Shown here in pieces: positions 27,714 through 36,726 of a DNA stretch of 64,000 nucleotides. The notes beneath the pieces were generated by a model, which was not told where the DNA came from, did not search any database, and worked only from the letters and a program-made list of their open reading frames with translations. The translations under genes were made by a program, and so were the position numbers. Within the stretch, counting starts at the first letter, position 1. Every line of letters begins with the position of its first letter. The stretch comes from Mesorhizobium huakuii (GTDB lineage: Bacteria > Pseudomonadota > Alphaproteobacteria > Rhizobiales > Rhizobiaceae): assembly GCF_014189455.1 (NCBI RefSeq), contig NZ_CP050296.1:1178001-1242000 (forward strand). The letters are read 5' to 3'.

Positions 27714-28610
27714 CTAAAATGACCAACTGCGCGCTTTCGCGATGATGAAGTCGCGGAACACGTGCAGCTTGGCCTGGTTCTTCATCGCGTCGGGATAGGC
27801 GAAATAGGTGTCGAAGGACGGCACCTCGGTTTCCGGCAAAAGCTGCACCAGACCGGAATCCTTGTTGATCACATAGTCGGGCAGCATGGCGATGCCGGCA
27901 CCGCCCTGCACCGCGCGCTTGATCGACAGAATGTCGTTGATCTGCAGCGACGGCACGCGCTGACCGCCTTCAAAATCGCCGACCGTCTCCAGCCAGTTCA
28001 ACTCCGACAGATGCGACGGCACCGGCAGGCCGAAGGTGACGATGCGATGGTTTCTCAACTCCGAGACCGAGGCCGGCTTGCCGTGCTTGGCGACATAGGC
28101 GGGTGCCGCGTAGAGGTGGAAATGCACGGTGAACAGGCGGCGCTGGATCAGGTCCGGCTGCTGCGGCTGGCGCAGCCGGATGGCGCAGTCGGCCTGGCGC
28201 ATGGTGAGGTCGAGTTCCTCATTGGCGAGGATCAGCTGCAGGCTGATCTCGGGATAGAGCTCGATGAACTCCTGCACCCGTTCGGTCAGCCAGCCGGCGC
28301 CGAGGCCGACGGTCGTCGTCACGCGAAGCACGCCGGAGGGCCGGTCCTTGGTTTCCGTCAGGCGCGACTTGATGGTCTCGAGCTTCATCAGCACGTCATG
28401 CGCCGTGCGGAACAGCATCTCGCCCTGTTCGGTCAGCACCAGGCCGCGCGCATGGCGGTTGAACAGCGGCACGCCGACATCATGCTCGAGCGCGCTGACC
28501 TGCCGCGATATCGCCGATTGCGACAGATGCAATGTCTCGGCCGCGTGCGTAAACGACCCCGCTTCCGCCGCAGCGTGAAACACGCGTAGCTTGTCCCAGT
28601 CCAACGCCAT
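27714..28610 (-). CDS. lsrB: LysR-type regulator LsrB/VtlR
   Basis: This 298-residue LysR protein has an N-terminal winged helix (MALDWDKLRVFHAAAEAGSF, then LSQSAISRQVSALEHDVG) and an effector-binding domain. Sequence and position directly downstream of trxB match LsrB of Sinorhizobium and VtlR of Brucella and Agrobacterium, which control LPS, redox and symbiosis/virulence traits and activate AbcR-class sRNAs. The sRNA candidate at 26.8–26.9 kb would fit that circuit. The start ATG 28610 gives the typical MALDWDKL. Confidence 0.85.
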   Translation of the reverse strand: MALDWDKLRVFHAAAEAGSFTHAAETLHLSQSAISRQVSALEHDVGVPLFNRHARGLVLTEQGEMLFRTAHDVLMKLETIKSRLTETKDRPSGVLRVTTTVGLGAGWLTERVQEFIELYPEISLQLILANEELDLTMRQADCAIRLRQPQQPDLIQRRLFTVHFHLYAAPAYVAKHGKPASVSELRNHRIVTFGLPVPSHLSELNWLETVGDFEGGQRVPSLQINDILSIKRAVQGGAGIAMLPDYVINKDSGLVQLLPETEVPSFDTYFAYPDAMKNQAKLHVFRDFIIAKARSWSF

Positions 28611-28700
28611 GATTCCCCTCGTTCTGTTTGGCGTCTGAATGAAAAATCAGGCTTTTACACGGCGTTTCTAAGCCGTTTTTCTAACAGTTTTGCAAGCGGC

Positions 28701-29675
28701 CTATTCCGCTGCTTCGCGATGCACCTCGATACCGGCCAGATACTTTTCCGCTTCCAGTGCGGCCATGCAGCCGAGCCCCGCCGCCGTCACCGCCTGGCGG
28801 TAGATATCGTCGGTCACGTCGCCGGCAGCGAACACGCCGGGCACGTCGGTGCGGGTCGAATCCGGCGCCGTCCACAGGTAGCCGTTCGGCTTCTGCTTCA
28901 GCTTGCCGGCGAACAGCTCGACCGCCGGTGCGTGGCCGATCGCCACGAACACGCCGTCGACCTTGAGATGCGTCTCGGCGCCGGTCACCGCATGCTTCAG
29001 CTTCAGCCCTTCGACCGAAGGCGGCAGCGGCGCCTTGCCCGGGCGGCCGGTGATCTCGTCAACCACCGTGTCCCAGATGACGCGGACATTGTCCTTCTTC
29101 AGCAGCCGCTCGCGCAGGATGCGCTCGGCGCGGAAGTCGCTGCGCCTGTGGATGACCGTGACGCTCTTGGCGAGGTTCGACAGATAGAGTGCCTCCTCCA
29201 CCGCCGAATTGCCGCCGCCGACCACCGCGACATCCTTGCCGCGATAGAAGAAGCCATCGCAGGTGGCGCAGGCCGAAACACCGAAACCCATGAAATCCTG
29301 CTCGGTTGGAATGCCCAGCCACTTGGCTTGCGCGCCGGTGGCGATGATCAGCGCGTCGGCGGTGTAGGTGGTGCCGGAATCGCCCTTGGCGCGGAACGGC
29401 CGCACGTTGAGATCGACCTCGGTGATAATGTCGTTGATGATGTCGGTGCCGACATGCTCGGCCTGCTTGAGCATCTGTTCCATCAGCCACGGTCCCTGGA
29501 TCGGGTCGGCGAAGCCGGGATAGTTCTCGACATCGGTGGTGATCATCAGCTGGCCGCCCTGCTGCAGGCCGGCGACCAGCATCGGCTTCAGCATGGCGCG
29601 TGCGGCATAGACCGCCGCCGTATAGCCGGCCGGACCGGAACCGATGATGAGAACGGGCGCGTGCTTGGTGGTCAT
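28701..29675 (-). CDS. trxB: Thioredoxin-disulfide reductase
   Basis: This 324-residue FAD/NADPH enzyme reduces thioredoxin in the cytoplasm. It has the FAD-binding GSGPAGYTAA (~12–21), the redox CATC (136–139, in SACATCDGFF), the NADPH-binding GGGNSAVEEALYL and the C-terminal FAD motif GVFAAGDVTDDIYRQAVTAA. Length and motifs are standard. It lies upstream of lsrB on the same strand and is divergent from lrp. Confidence 0.96.
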   Translation of the reverse strand: MTTKHAPVLIIGSGPAGYTAAVYAARAMLKPMLVAGLQQGGQLMITTDVENYPGFADPIQGPWLMEQMLKQAEHVGTDIINDIITEVDLNVRPFRAKGDSGTTYTADALIIATGAQAKWLGIPTEQDFMGFGVSACATCDGFFYRGKDVAVVGGGNSAVEEALYLSNLAKSVTVIHRRSDFRAERILRERLLKKDNVRVIWDTVVDEITGRPGKAPLPPSVEGLKLKHAVTGAETHLKVDGVFVAIGHAPAVELFAGKLKQKPNGYLWTAPDSTRTDVPGVFAAGDVTDDIYRQAVTAAGLGCMAALEAEKYLAGIEVHREAAE

Positions 29676-29930
29676 CTAGAACCTCTGCGGGGCAGACAAT
29701 CGGGTGTGCCTTGGGGAATAGCGTGAAATGTCGCGGTTAATGTAAGGGTTGCCAATCACGCCAGCAAGACGAACGGGCCGTCGTCCCCGGAAAGCTTCGG
29801 CCCAAGCGGTTATTCGCACGATCGCCGCTTTCGTTACCGTTCAAAAATCGCGTTGATGAGGGCTGGCGCCAACACAAAAGTCGTTTAATTACAAAATTGC
29901 GAAAGATTCTTGCGCCGAGCTGAGACAGCC

Positions 29931-30410
29931 ATGCCCCTGAAAGCCGACCTCGACGCCATCGACTGGAAGATCCTGCGCGAGTTGCAGGCGGATGGGCGCA
30001 TGACCAATGTCGAGCTTTCGAACCGCGTCGGAATTTCGGCCCCGCCCTGCCTGCGCCGGGTCAAGCGGCTGGAGGAAGCCGGCATCATCCGCGGCTACCG
30101 CGCGCTGCTCAACGCGCCGGCGCTCGGCCTCGATGTCGTCGCCTTCTGCCTGGTCGGGCTGCATCATCAGGCCGATGCGGAGCTGCGCACCTTCGCCGAG
30201 CGCACGCGCGGCTGGCCGATCGTGCGTGATGCCTGGATGGTCTCGGGCGAATCCGATTTCCTGCTGCATTGCGTGGCAAGCGACCTCGGCGCCTTCCAGA
30301 CCTTCGTCATCGAGGAACTGACCTCGACGCCGAATGTCGACACGGTGCGCACCGCGCTCACCATCCGCCGGGTCAAGGATGAAGGCCTGGTTTCCTTCGA
30401 GCGCCCCTGA
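29931..30410 (+). CDS. lrp: Lrp/AsnC family regulator
   Basis: This 159-residue protein has an N-terminal HTH (LDAIDWKILRELQADGRM, then VELSNRVGISAPPCLRRVKRLEE) and a C-terminal RAM ligand-binding domain. The PPCLRRVKRLEE recognition helix is typical of Lrp. ATG 29931 (MPLKADLDAID) is favoured over an upstream in-frame start. The trxB–lrp divergent pair next to lsrB is a conserved rhizobial arrangement. Such regulators sense amino acids; the ligand here is not known. Confidence 0.92.
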   Translation: MPLKADLDAIDWKILRELQADGRMTNVELSNRVGISAPPCLRRVKRLEEAGIIRGYRALLNAPALGLDVVAFCLVGLHHQADAELRTFAERTRGWPIVRDAWMVSGESDFLLHCVASDLGAFQTFVIEELTSTPNVDTVRTALTIRRVKDEGLVSFERP

Positions 30411-30651
30411 GGCCGGGCGGATGCCTTGGGCGCCACCGCCGCGAATCCCTGACCTTCGCCACACCGGCGCCGCGTTGGTATTCGACAGACGCTGATGTAC
30501 AAGGCTGGACGGCTCTGCCGGACTTCGCCGCCCGCTTGGTTTCTTAAGCAATTCCTGAAAAAGTGTGTAACGGTTTTGCACCCGGGATTGCGCAGAAATG
30601 GATAGCGAAAGCAGCGTCGTTGAGGGGGCGGCCCGCCATGGGAAGGGGACC

Positions 30652-31446
30652 ATGACTCGATTTGCAAGCCCGGTCTCGGCGCTTATCATCTGCGTGAACG
30701 AGGTCGATATGATCGGCCCGTGCCTGGAAAGCATCGACTTCTGCGCCGAGATCATCATCGTCGATTCCGGCTCGACGGACGGCACCGTCGAATGCGTGCA
30801 AAGCTATATCGCCAAGGGCTACCCGATAAGGCTGCTGCACAATGACTGGCCGGGTTTTCCGCGTCAGCGGCAGTTCTCGCTCGACCATGCAACCCAGCCC
30901 TGGTGTCTTTCGATCGACCCGGACGAGCGCGTCGACGACCAGTTGCGGCAGTCGATCGTGGCGATCACACAGGCGGCCGACGACAAGATCAGCGGCTGGT
31001 ACATCCGCCGCCGCGATTGGCTGAAGGGCTATGGCTACGCGCACCGTTGGGTGCTGCACAACAGGCTGATGCGGCTTTTCCGCCGGGAAGGCGCCACCAT
31101 GGATCTCACCGCGCGGGTGCACGAAGCCTTCCACGTGCCGGGCGAGACCGGCACGATCGAAGAGGGCGTCCTGCTGCATCGCCGCGAAATATCGGTCGAG
31201 GAGGATCTTGCCCGGGCCAACGCCTATTCCGGCCTCAAGGCCGTCACGCTGGTCGAGAAGGGCAAGAAGCCGGGCCTGGTGCGGCTGGTGCTGTCGCCCT
31301 TCGGCAACTTCCTGAAATTCTACCTGGCAAAGCGCTACTTCCTGTGCGGCCGGCACGGCTTCGTCTACTCGATGTCGGTGATGATCTATTCCTTCGCCAC
31401 CGAGGCCAAACTCTACGAGGCCTCGGAACGCAAGGACCCTACGTGA
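30652..31446 (+). CDS. Glycosyltransferase family 2, LPS core type
   Basis: This 264-residue cytoplasmic or membrane-associated GT-A enzyme has SALIICVNEVDMIGPCLESI at the N-terminus, IIVDSGSTDGTVE, and DPDERVD in the position of the DXD-like metal site. It resembles WaaE/KdtX-type GT2 enzymes that add sugars to the inner core. ATG 30652 follows GGAAGGGG. It stands head-to-tail with the convergent gmhB and so belongs to the heptose/LPS neighbourhood. The sugar transferred is not determined. Confidence 0.87.
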   Translation: MTRFASPVSALIICVNEVDMIGPCLESIDFCAEIIIVDSGSTDGTVECVQSYIAKGYPIRLLHNDWPGFPRQRQFSLDHATQPWCLSIDPDERVDDQLRQSIVAITQAADDKISGWYIRRRDWLKGYGYAHRWVLHNRLMRLFRREGATMDLTARVHEAFHVPGETGTIEEGVLLHRREISVEEDLARANAYSGLKAVTLVEKGKKPGLVRLVLSPFGNFLKFYLAKRYFLCGRHGFVYSMSVMIYSFATEAKLYEASERKDPT

Positions 31447-31461
31447 GCCGTCAAGCCTGGA

Positions 31462-32115
31462 TCAGGACCTGACGTCTCGGCCGAGCATTTCAATGGCGGT
31501 GAGCAGATCGCTGAGGTCGCTGCCGTCCCGCAGCGGCCTGATGGCGAAGCCGGGCTGAGCCGTCGCCTCGCCGTCTACCAGCCAGCCCTGTGCCAGGCCG
31601 GCGCGCTGTCCCGCTTGCATGTCGCCCAGTCTGTCGCCGACGATCAGGGAGCGCTGTAGGTCAAGGTCAAGGCGTTTGCCCGCCTCGGTCAGCATGCCCG
31701 GATTGGGCTTTCGCATCGGGTGATCGGCAACGGCGAGTGGCCCGACACCCGCCTCGTGGTAGGCACAGGCAAGCACCATGTCGACGAACACGCCCTGCTC
31801 GCCCAGCAGCTCGAGCACGCGGCCGTTCACCGCCGCAAAGGCGCTCCAGCCGAAATAGCCGCGCGCGATGCCGGACTGGTTGGTGACCACGACAACCGGG
31901 ATTCCAGTCCGGTTGGCGGCCGCGATCGCCGGCAGCATCTGCGGCCTGAGTTCAATCTCGGCCGGGTCGCTGGGATAGTCGGTATCGACGTTGATGGTGC
32001 CGTCGCGGTCGAGGAACAGCGCCGGCACGTGCGGCGGGAAAACCCGGTCGCCGATCCGCTCGATCCACACGCCCGGCTCGGTCAGCTTGTGCGACGTTCC
32101 CGTCCCGTCAGCCAT
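31462..32115 (-). CDS. gmhB: D-glycero-β-D-manno-heptose-1,7-bisphosphate 7-phosphatase
   Basis: GmhB removes the 7-phosphate during ADP-heptose synthesis. The ~217-residue HAD phosphatase has motif I FLDRDGTIN, motif II VVTNQSG, KPNPGM as the Lys motif and VGDRLGDMQAG as motif IV, with Cys/His residues between (CAYHEAGVG) that in this family bind zinc. ATG 32115 (MADGTGTSH) overlaps the end of gmhA by 8 bases. It is the last gene of hldE–gmhA–gmhB. Confidence 0.9.
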   Translation of the reverse strand: MADGTGTSHKLTEPGVWIERIGDRVFPPHVPALFLDRDGTINVDTDYPSDPAEIELRPQMLPAIAAANRTGIPVVVVTNQSGIARGYFGWSAFAAVNGRVLELLGEQGVFVDMVLACAYHEAGVGPLAVADHPMRKPNPGMLTEAGKRLDLDLQRSLIVGDRLGDMQAGQRAGLAQGWLVDGEATAQPGFAIRPLRDGSDLSDLLTAIEMLGRDVRS

Positions 32116-32680
32116 TCGACAGGCGCGCTTCGACCACCTCACAGAGATGATGGTAGAGGCAAAGATGCCCCTGCTGGATGATCGGCGTCGAGGTCGAGGG
32201 CACGTTGAGCAGGATGTCGCACAACGGCTTGAGCTTGCCGCCGGTGTCGCCGGTCAGGCCGATCACCGTCATGTCCATCATCCGCGCCTGTTCGGCGGCG
32301 GCGAGAATGCTCGGCGAATTGCCGCTGGTCGAAATCGCCAGCAGCACGCCGCCGGCCGAGCCGTGCGCCTCGACCTGGCGCGAGAACACCGTGTCGAAGC
32401 CGTAATCATTGCCCCAGGCGGTCAGCACCGCGGCATTGGCCGGCAGCGCGATGACATTGTAGGCCTTGCGCTCCTTGAGGAAGCGGCCGACCAGTTCGCC
32501 GGCTATGTGGATGGCGTCGCTGGCCGAACCGCCATTACCGGCGATCAGCAAGGCCTTGCCTGACGAAAGCGCGGTCACCACGGCACTCACCGCACGCTCC
32601 ATCTCTCCGGTCAGGTCGCGCTCGACCATGGCTGTGATCGCTGCCGCCGAGCGGACCAGATAGTCGTTCAGTTCAGACAT
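32108..32680 (-). CDS. gmhA: Sedoheptulose-7-phosphate isomerase
   Basis: GmhA converts sedoheptulose 7-phosphate to D-glycero-D-manno-heptose 7-phosphate, the first step to ADP-heptose. The 190-residue SIS-domain protein shows GNGGSASDAIHIAGELVGRF, TSGNSPSILAAAEQA and the C-terminal QQGHLCLYHHLCEVVE. ATG 32680 gives MSELNDYLV. It sits between hldE (7 bases away) and gmhB (overlapping), so the three form one transcript. Confidence 0.95.
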   Translation of the reverse strand: MSELNDYLVRSAAAITAMVERDLTGEMERAVSAVVTALSSGKALLIAGNGGSASDAIHIAGELVGRFLKERKAYNVIALPANAAVLTAWGNDYGFDTVFSRQVEAHGSAGGVLLAISTSGNSPSILAAAEQARMMDMTVIGLTGDTGGKLKPLCDILLNVPSTSTPIIQQGHLCLYHHLCEVVEARLSNG

Positions 32681-32687
32681 CAAAACC

Positions 32688-34178
32688 TCAGCTTGTAGAG
32701 CCGGCGCGCAATTTGCCGATGGTGCCGGTGGTGCTCTTACCGGCGACGAGATCGACCAGCACGACGCGTCCGCCGGCCTTCTGCACCACATCGGCGCCGA
32801 CCACGGTGTCGATCGTATAGTCCGCGCCCTTGACCAATATGTCGGGCAGCAGCGCCTCGATCAGCGCCAGCGGCGTATCCTCCTCGAACACCACGACGGC
32901 ATCTACCGAGGCCAGGGCCGCGAGCACACAGGCGCGGTCATGCTGGTCGTTGACCGGGCGGCCCGGCCCTTTCAGCCGCCGCACCGAGGCATCGCTGTTC
33001 AAGCCGAGCACCAGCCGGTCGCACTGGCTGCGCGCCGCGTGCAGCAGGCTGACATGGCCGGCATGCAAAATATCGAAACAGCCATTGGTGAAGCCGACGC
33101 TCAGGCCCTCTTCCTTCCAGGCCGCCACCATGCGCGCGGCCGATGCGGCATCGAGGATGGCGTCCTTGTGGGCGGTCGGTCCGTGCGAGCGGAACAGCGC
33201 GCCGGTGAGTTCCTCGACCGTCAGCCGCGCGGTGCCGCGTTTTCCGACCACGACGCCGCCGGCGGCATTGGCGATCGAGGCCGCCGCGACCGGATCGGCG
33301 CCCGATGCGAGCGCCAGCGCGAACGTCGCTATCACCGTGTCGCCGGCGCCCGAGACGTCGAACACTTCGCGCGCCTGGGTGGCGATGTGGCGCGCCTCGT
33401 CCGGGCCGACGACGCTCATGCCCTTTTCGCTGCGGGTGGCGACGACGAAGTCGAGGCCGTGCGCCGAAATCAGTTCGCGGGCTGCAGCGACAATCTCGTC
33501 ATCGGCGAACACGGCATGGCCGACGGCCTCGCCAAGCTCCTTGCGGTTGGGCGTGACGGCGGTCGCGCCGGCATAGCGGGCATAATCGCGGCCCTTCGGA
33601 TCGACCAACACCGGCTTGCCGGCCTCGCGGCAGATGGCGATCAGTTCGGCGGCTACGCCGTCGAGCAGGATGCCCTTGCCGTAATCGGAGAGGATGACGA
33701 TGTCGGCTTCCGCGAGTGCGGCACGGAAATGCCGGATCAGCCCTGCCCGTTCCGCCCCGTCCAGCGGCTTGATCTCTTCCTCGTCGAAGCGCAGCACCTG
33801 CTGGTTGAGCGCGCTGAACCGGCTTTTCGACGAGGTCATGCGGCCGCGCTGCTGCGAAAGCCCCGCTGTCTCGGCGCCAAGCTCGCCAAGCATCCGCACC
33901 AGGCTGTCGCCGGCCGTGTCGGTGCCGATCACCGAGACCGGAATGGCACGCGCGCCGAGCGAGACGATGTTGGCCACGACATTGCCGGCGCCGCCCATGG
34001 CCGAGCTTTCGCCGCGGCCATGCAGCACCGGGATCGGCGCCTCAGGCGAAATCCGCTCGATGACGCCGTTGACGAAGCGGTCGAGGATGAGGTCGCCGAC
34101 CACCAACACGGTGACGCCGCCAAAGCGCGCAATGGCGCGGTGCAAGGGTTCGGGCGAAGGCGGATTGTGCTTGATCAT
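32688..34178 (-). CDS. hldE: Bifunctional heptose-7-P kinase / heptose-1-P adenylyltransferase
   Basis: HldE phosphorylates heptose 7-phosphate at C1 and later adenylylates heptose 1-phosphate. The 496-residue fusion has an N-terminal ribokinase-type domain (~1–330: ILDRFVNG, MGGAGNVVANI, DVSGAGDTVIATF) and a C-terminal nucleotidyltransferase domain (~355–490: FTNGCFDILHAGHVSLL). It is first in the hldE–gmhA–gmhB operon. ATG 34178 follows no strong Shine-Dalgarno but gives the expected N-terminus. Confidence 0.96.
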   Translation of the reverse strand: MIKHNPPSPEPLHRAIARFGGVTVLVVGDLILDRFVNGVIERISPEAPIPVLHGRGESSAMGGAGNVVANIVSLGARAIPVSVIGTDTAGDSLVRMLGELGAETAGLSQQRGRMTSSKSRFSALNQQVLRFDEEEIKPLDGAERAGLIRHFRAALAEADIVILSDYGKGILLDGVAAELIAICREAGKPVLVDPKGRDYARYAGATAVTPNRKELGEAVGHAVFADDEIVAAARELISAHGLDFVVATRSEKGMSVVGPDEARHIATQAREVFDVSGAGDTVIATFALALASGADPVAAASIANAAGGVVVGKRGTARLTVEELTGALFRSHGPTAHKDAILDAASAARMVAAWKEEGLSVGFTNGCFDILHAGHVSLLHAARSQCDRLVLGLNSDASVRRLKGPGRPVNDQHDRACVLAALASVDAVVVFEEDTPLALIEALLPDILVKGADYTIDTVVGADVVQKAGGRVVLVDLVAGKSTTGTIGKLRAGSTS

Positions 34179-34316
34179 GTCACTGGCAATGTGTGGAAAG
34201 GCTGATCTGTGTCGTGCTGAAAATTGTCAATTTACGGGCCGGATCGTCATGCCTGCCGATATACCGCAAATCCACGCAGCGCAACGGCAAGCACGGGACC
34301 GGCACACTCCAAGCGG

Positions 34317-34949
34317 TCAGCTTTTCTGCAGGGCAACGTGAACGCCGAGCCCGACCAGCACGGCCCCGCCGGCCCGCTGCATCAGCCGCTGCACCCGGCT
34401 CGAACGCCGCAGCCGGCCGATCACCAGGCCGGCAAGGAACACGCAGACAATGTCGGCCGAGGAGAACATCAAATTGACGATGGTGCCGAGCACGACGAAT
34501 TGCAGCCAGACTGGAAACGCCGCCGAGGCGTCGATGAACTGCGGCAGGAACGCCATGAAGAAGATCGCCGTCTTGGGATTGAGCACCTCGACGGTGATGC
34601 TCTCGAAAAGCGCGCGGCGTGCCGATTTCCGCTCGATGGCGGGCAGTGCCACGTCGCCCTCGACACGCTTGCGGAACAGCGAGACGCCGAGCCAGATCAA
34701 ATACAGCGCGCCCACAAGCTTGACCGCCATGTAAAGCGGCGGCACGGCATGAAACAGCACCGACAGGCCGGCCGCGGCGGCAAAGACATGCACATAGCCA
34801 CCGAGATGGATGCCAAGTGCCGCCGTCAGGCCAGACCAGCGCCCGCGCGCCATCGTCTGCGCCGCGGCATAAAGCATAGCCGGACCGGGGATATAGGCAA
34901 AGATCGCCGTGGTGGCGAAAAACGCAATGAGCAATTCGGTCGACGGCAT
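34317..34949 (-). CDS. LysE/RhtB family amino-acid exporter
   Basis: This 210-residue inner-membrane protein has six predicted helices. LysE signature: IPGPAMLYAAAQTMARGR near the N-terminus and the region SITVEVLNPKTAIFFMAFLPQFI. I prefer ATG 34949 (MPSTELL) because AAGGAG lies 7 bases before it. It exports amino acids or related compounds and has no evident tie to the heptose genes around it. Confidence 0.92.
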   Translation of the reverse strand: MPSTELLIAFFATTAIFAYIPGPAMLYAAAQTMARGRWSGLTAALGIHLGGYVHVFAAAAGLSVLFHAVPPLYMAVKLVGALYLIWLGVSLFRKRVEGDVALPAIERKSARRALFESITVEVLNPKTAIFFMAFLPQFIDASAAFPVWLQFVVLGTIVNLMFSSADIVCVFLAGLVIGRLRRSSRVQRLMQRAGGAVLVGLGVHVALQKS

Positions 34950-34991
34950 TTTTTGCTCCTTATGATCCACCCCTGCCCGATTGCAGGCCGT

Positions 34992-35404
34992 TCAGTCAGC
35001 CCGTGGGATGGCTTTGGATTGGCCTGCGCGAACAGCCGCAATGAAAGCCGACATGACTTTTTTGTGGAATGACGGACTGAAGGCGCCGATGCGCGCACCC
35101 GGTTCGAAATAGGCCGACGATTCCAGAATATCGTGGTTGTACTCGTCGACTATGACCCAAAGGGGGGATAGGGTCAAGGCCGGCGCGGTGACGTTCAATT
35201 TCCGGAATGCCAACGGCTACGCGATCGCGGCCCGGCTGCGTAGAGGTGATTGCAAGGATGAAAAGGCGTGCCTCCGGCTTTCCCAGGAAGAACGGCGACG
35301 AAGGCGACAGGCCTCGTCTTGCGGCCTTCGGTCTCGCCGTCTCCACGTTGGCGATGCCACAGATATGGATATCGCCAGACGTCCGCGGCGACGGGTTTAA
35401 TCAC
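34992..35404 (-). CDS. PemK/MazF-like toxin (two frameshifts as read)
   Basis: Three frames join into one ~138-residue protein: VIKPVAADVWRYPYLWHRQR…PVAFVAVLPGKAGG, then LFILAITSTQPGRDRVAV…GLDPIPP, then LWVIVDEYNHDILESSAYFE to the stop. One missing base near 35261–35266 and one missing C in the run at 35162–35167 explain the breaks. WHRQRGDGETEGRKTRPVAFV resembles the RG…GxxRP start of PemK/MazF ribonuclease toxins. GTG 35404 overlaps the antitoxin stop by 8 bases, the usual coupling. The family call is tentative. Confidence 0.65.
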
Positions 35405-35633
35405 GGTCCAATTCCGCAGCGTACTCCTCAAGCATCTCCACATGGTCCAGCGGTGCATCCCCCGCAGCGTAGACTGTCCGGCTGTCGCTGCCGAAGCGAG
35501 CCTCGTAAGCCTCGATGCTCATCAGGACATATCTCGGCTTGTTGTGACGAGTGATGGAGACGGGCTGCTGGCTGGCAGCCGCAAGCACATCGCCGAGATT
35601 CTGTTTCAGATCGGTGGATGGATAGTGTTTCAT
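35397..35633 (-). CDS. Phd/YefM-type antitoxin
   Basis: This 78-residue protein has the Phd/YefM N-terminal dimer and DNA-binding fold: MKHYPSTDLKQNLGDVLAAA, QQPVSITRHNKPRYVLMSI, EAYEARF. The acidic C-terminus (LDHVEMLEEYAAELDRD) would neutralise the toxin. ATG 35633 is chosen over an upstream in-frame start because it gives the canonical N-terminus. It is the first gene of the pair inserted between hldE and hldD. Confidence 0.88.
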   Translation of the reverse strand: MKHYPSTDLKQNLGDVLAAASQQPVSITRHNKPRYVLMSIEAYEARFGSDSRTVYAAGDAPLDHVEMLEEYAAELDRD

Positions 35634-35776
35634 CAGACACTCCGTTTTGCCCATAATAGACAAAATAGACAAAACAGACAAGTTTGAAAGAGTGAGACGG
35701 AGCGACTACCTGCTTTGTCGACAGCCCGGCTGGCCTCCCTTATAAGGACCGGAATCGCAAGCAACCAGAGGCCTTC

Positions 35777-36726
35777 ATGATCATCGTCACGGGCGGCGCC
35801 GGCATGATCGGTTCCAACATTGTCGCCGCGCTCAATGCCGAAGGCCATGACGACATCCTGGTCGTCGACGATCTCACCGACGGCCACAAGATCGCCAATC
35901 TCGCCGATCTCAGCATTGCCGACTATCTCGACAAGGACGATTTTCTGGCCCGCATCGAGGCCGGTTCGCTCGGCCGTGTCGAGGCGGTGTTCCACCAGGG
36001 CGCCTGCTCGACCACCACGGAGTGGAACGGCAAGTTCATGATGGAGGTGAATTTTGCTTATTCGAAGCGGCTGTTGCATGCCTGCCAGGCGCTGCGTGTG
36101 CCCTTCCTCTACGCCTCCTCGGCCTCGGTCTATGGTGGCGGTTCGAGTTTCGCGAAGAACCGGCGCTCGAGCGGCCGCTCAACGTCTATGCCTATTCGAA
36201 GAAACTGTTCGACGACTATGTCAGGCGCACCGTCTTCGACACCGACCATTCGCAGGTCGCCGGCCTGCGCTATTTCAACGTCTATGGGCCGCGCGAGACG
36301 CATAAGGGCGCCATGGCCTCCGTCGCCTTCCATCTGTTCAACCAGGTCGAGCGCGGCGAAAATCCGAAACTATTCGGCGCTTATGACGGTTTCGGCCCCG
36401 GCGAACAGAGCCGCGACTTCATCCATGTCGGCGATGTCGCCGACGTCAATCTATGGCTGTGGAAGCGGGGCTCGAGCGGCATCTTCAACTGCGGCACCGG
36501 CCGCGCCCAACCCTTCCGCGCCATCGCCGAAACGGTGATCGACACGCTGGGCAAGGGCGAGATCGAATTCATCCCCTTCCCCGATCACCTCAAGGGCAGC
36601 TACCAGAGCTTCACGCAAGCTGATATGTCCCGTTTGCGCGCGGCCGGTTATAATGGCCAATTCCGGACAGTCGAAACCGGTGTCAGAGACTATGTCGAAT
36701 GGCTGAAAGCCCAACGATCCTCGTGA
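35777..36726 (+). CDS. hldD: ADP-glyceromanno-heptose 6-epimerase (frameshifted as read)
   Basis: HldD epimerises ADP-D-glycero-D-manno-heptose at C6, the last step to the LPS precursor. The N-terminal part ([15 protein letters not shown], the Rossmann motif; [26 protein letters not shown]) and the C-terminal part ([20 protein letters not shown], catalytic Yxxx[18 protein letters not shown]) are in different frames. One missing C or G at 36144–36145 joins them into a full-length ~317-residue enzyme. Since waaF and waaC follow intact in the same operon, an assembly error is likelier than loss. The stop overlaps waaF by 28 bases. Confidence 0.9.

Noticed and set aside
35137..35400. Plus-strand frame over the toxin region
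   Set aside because: Antisense to the reconstructed PemK-like toxin, which overlaps its antitoxin in the normal manner.
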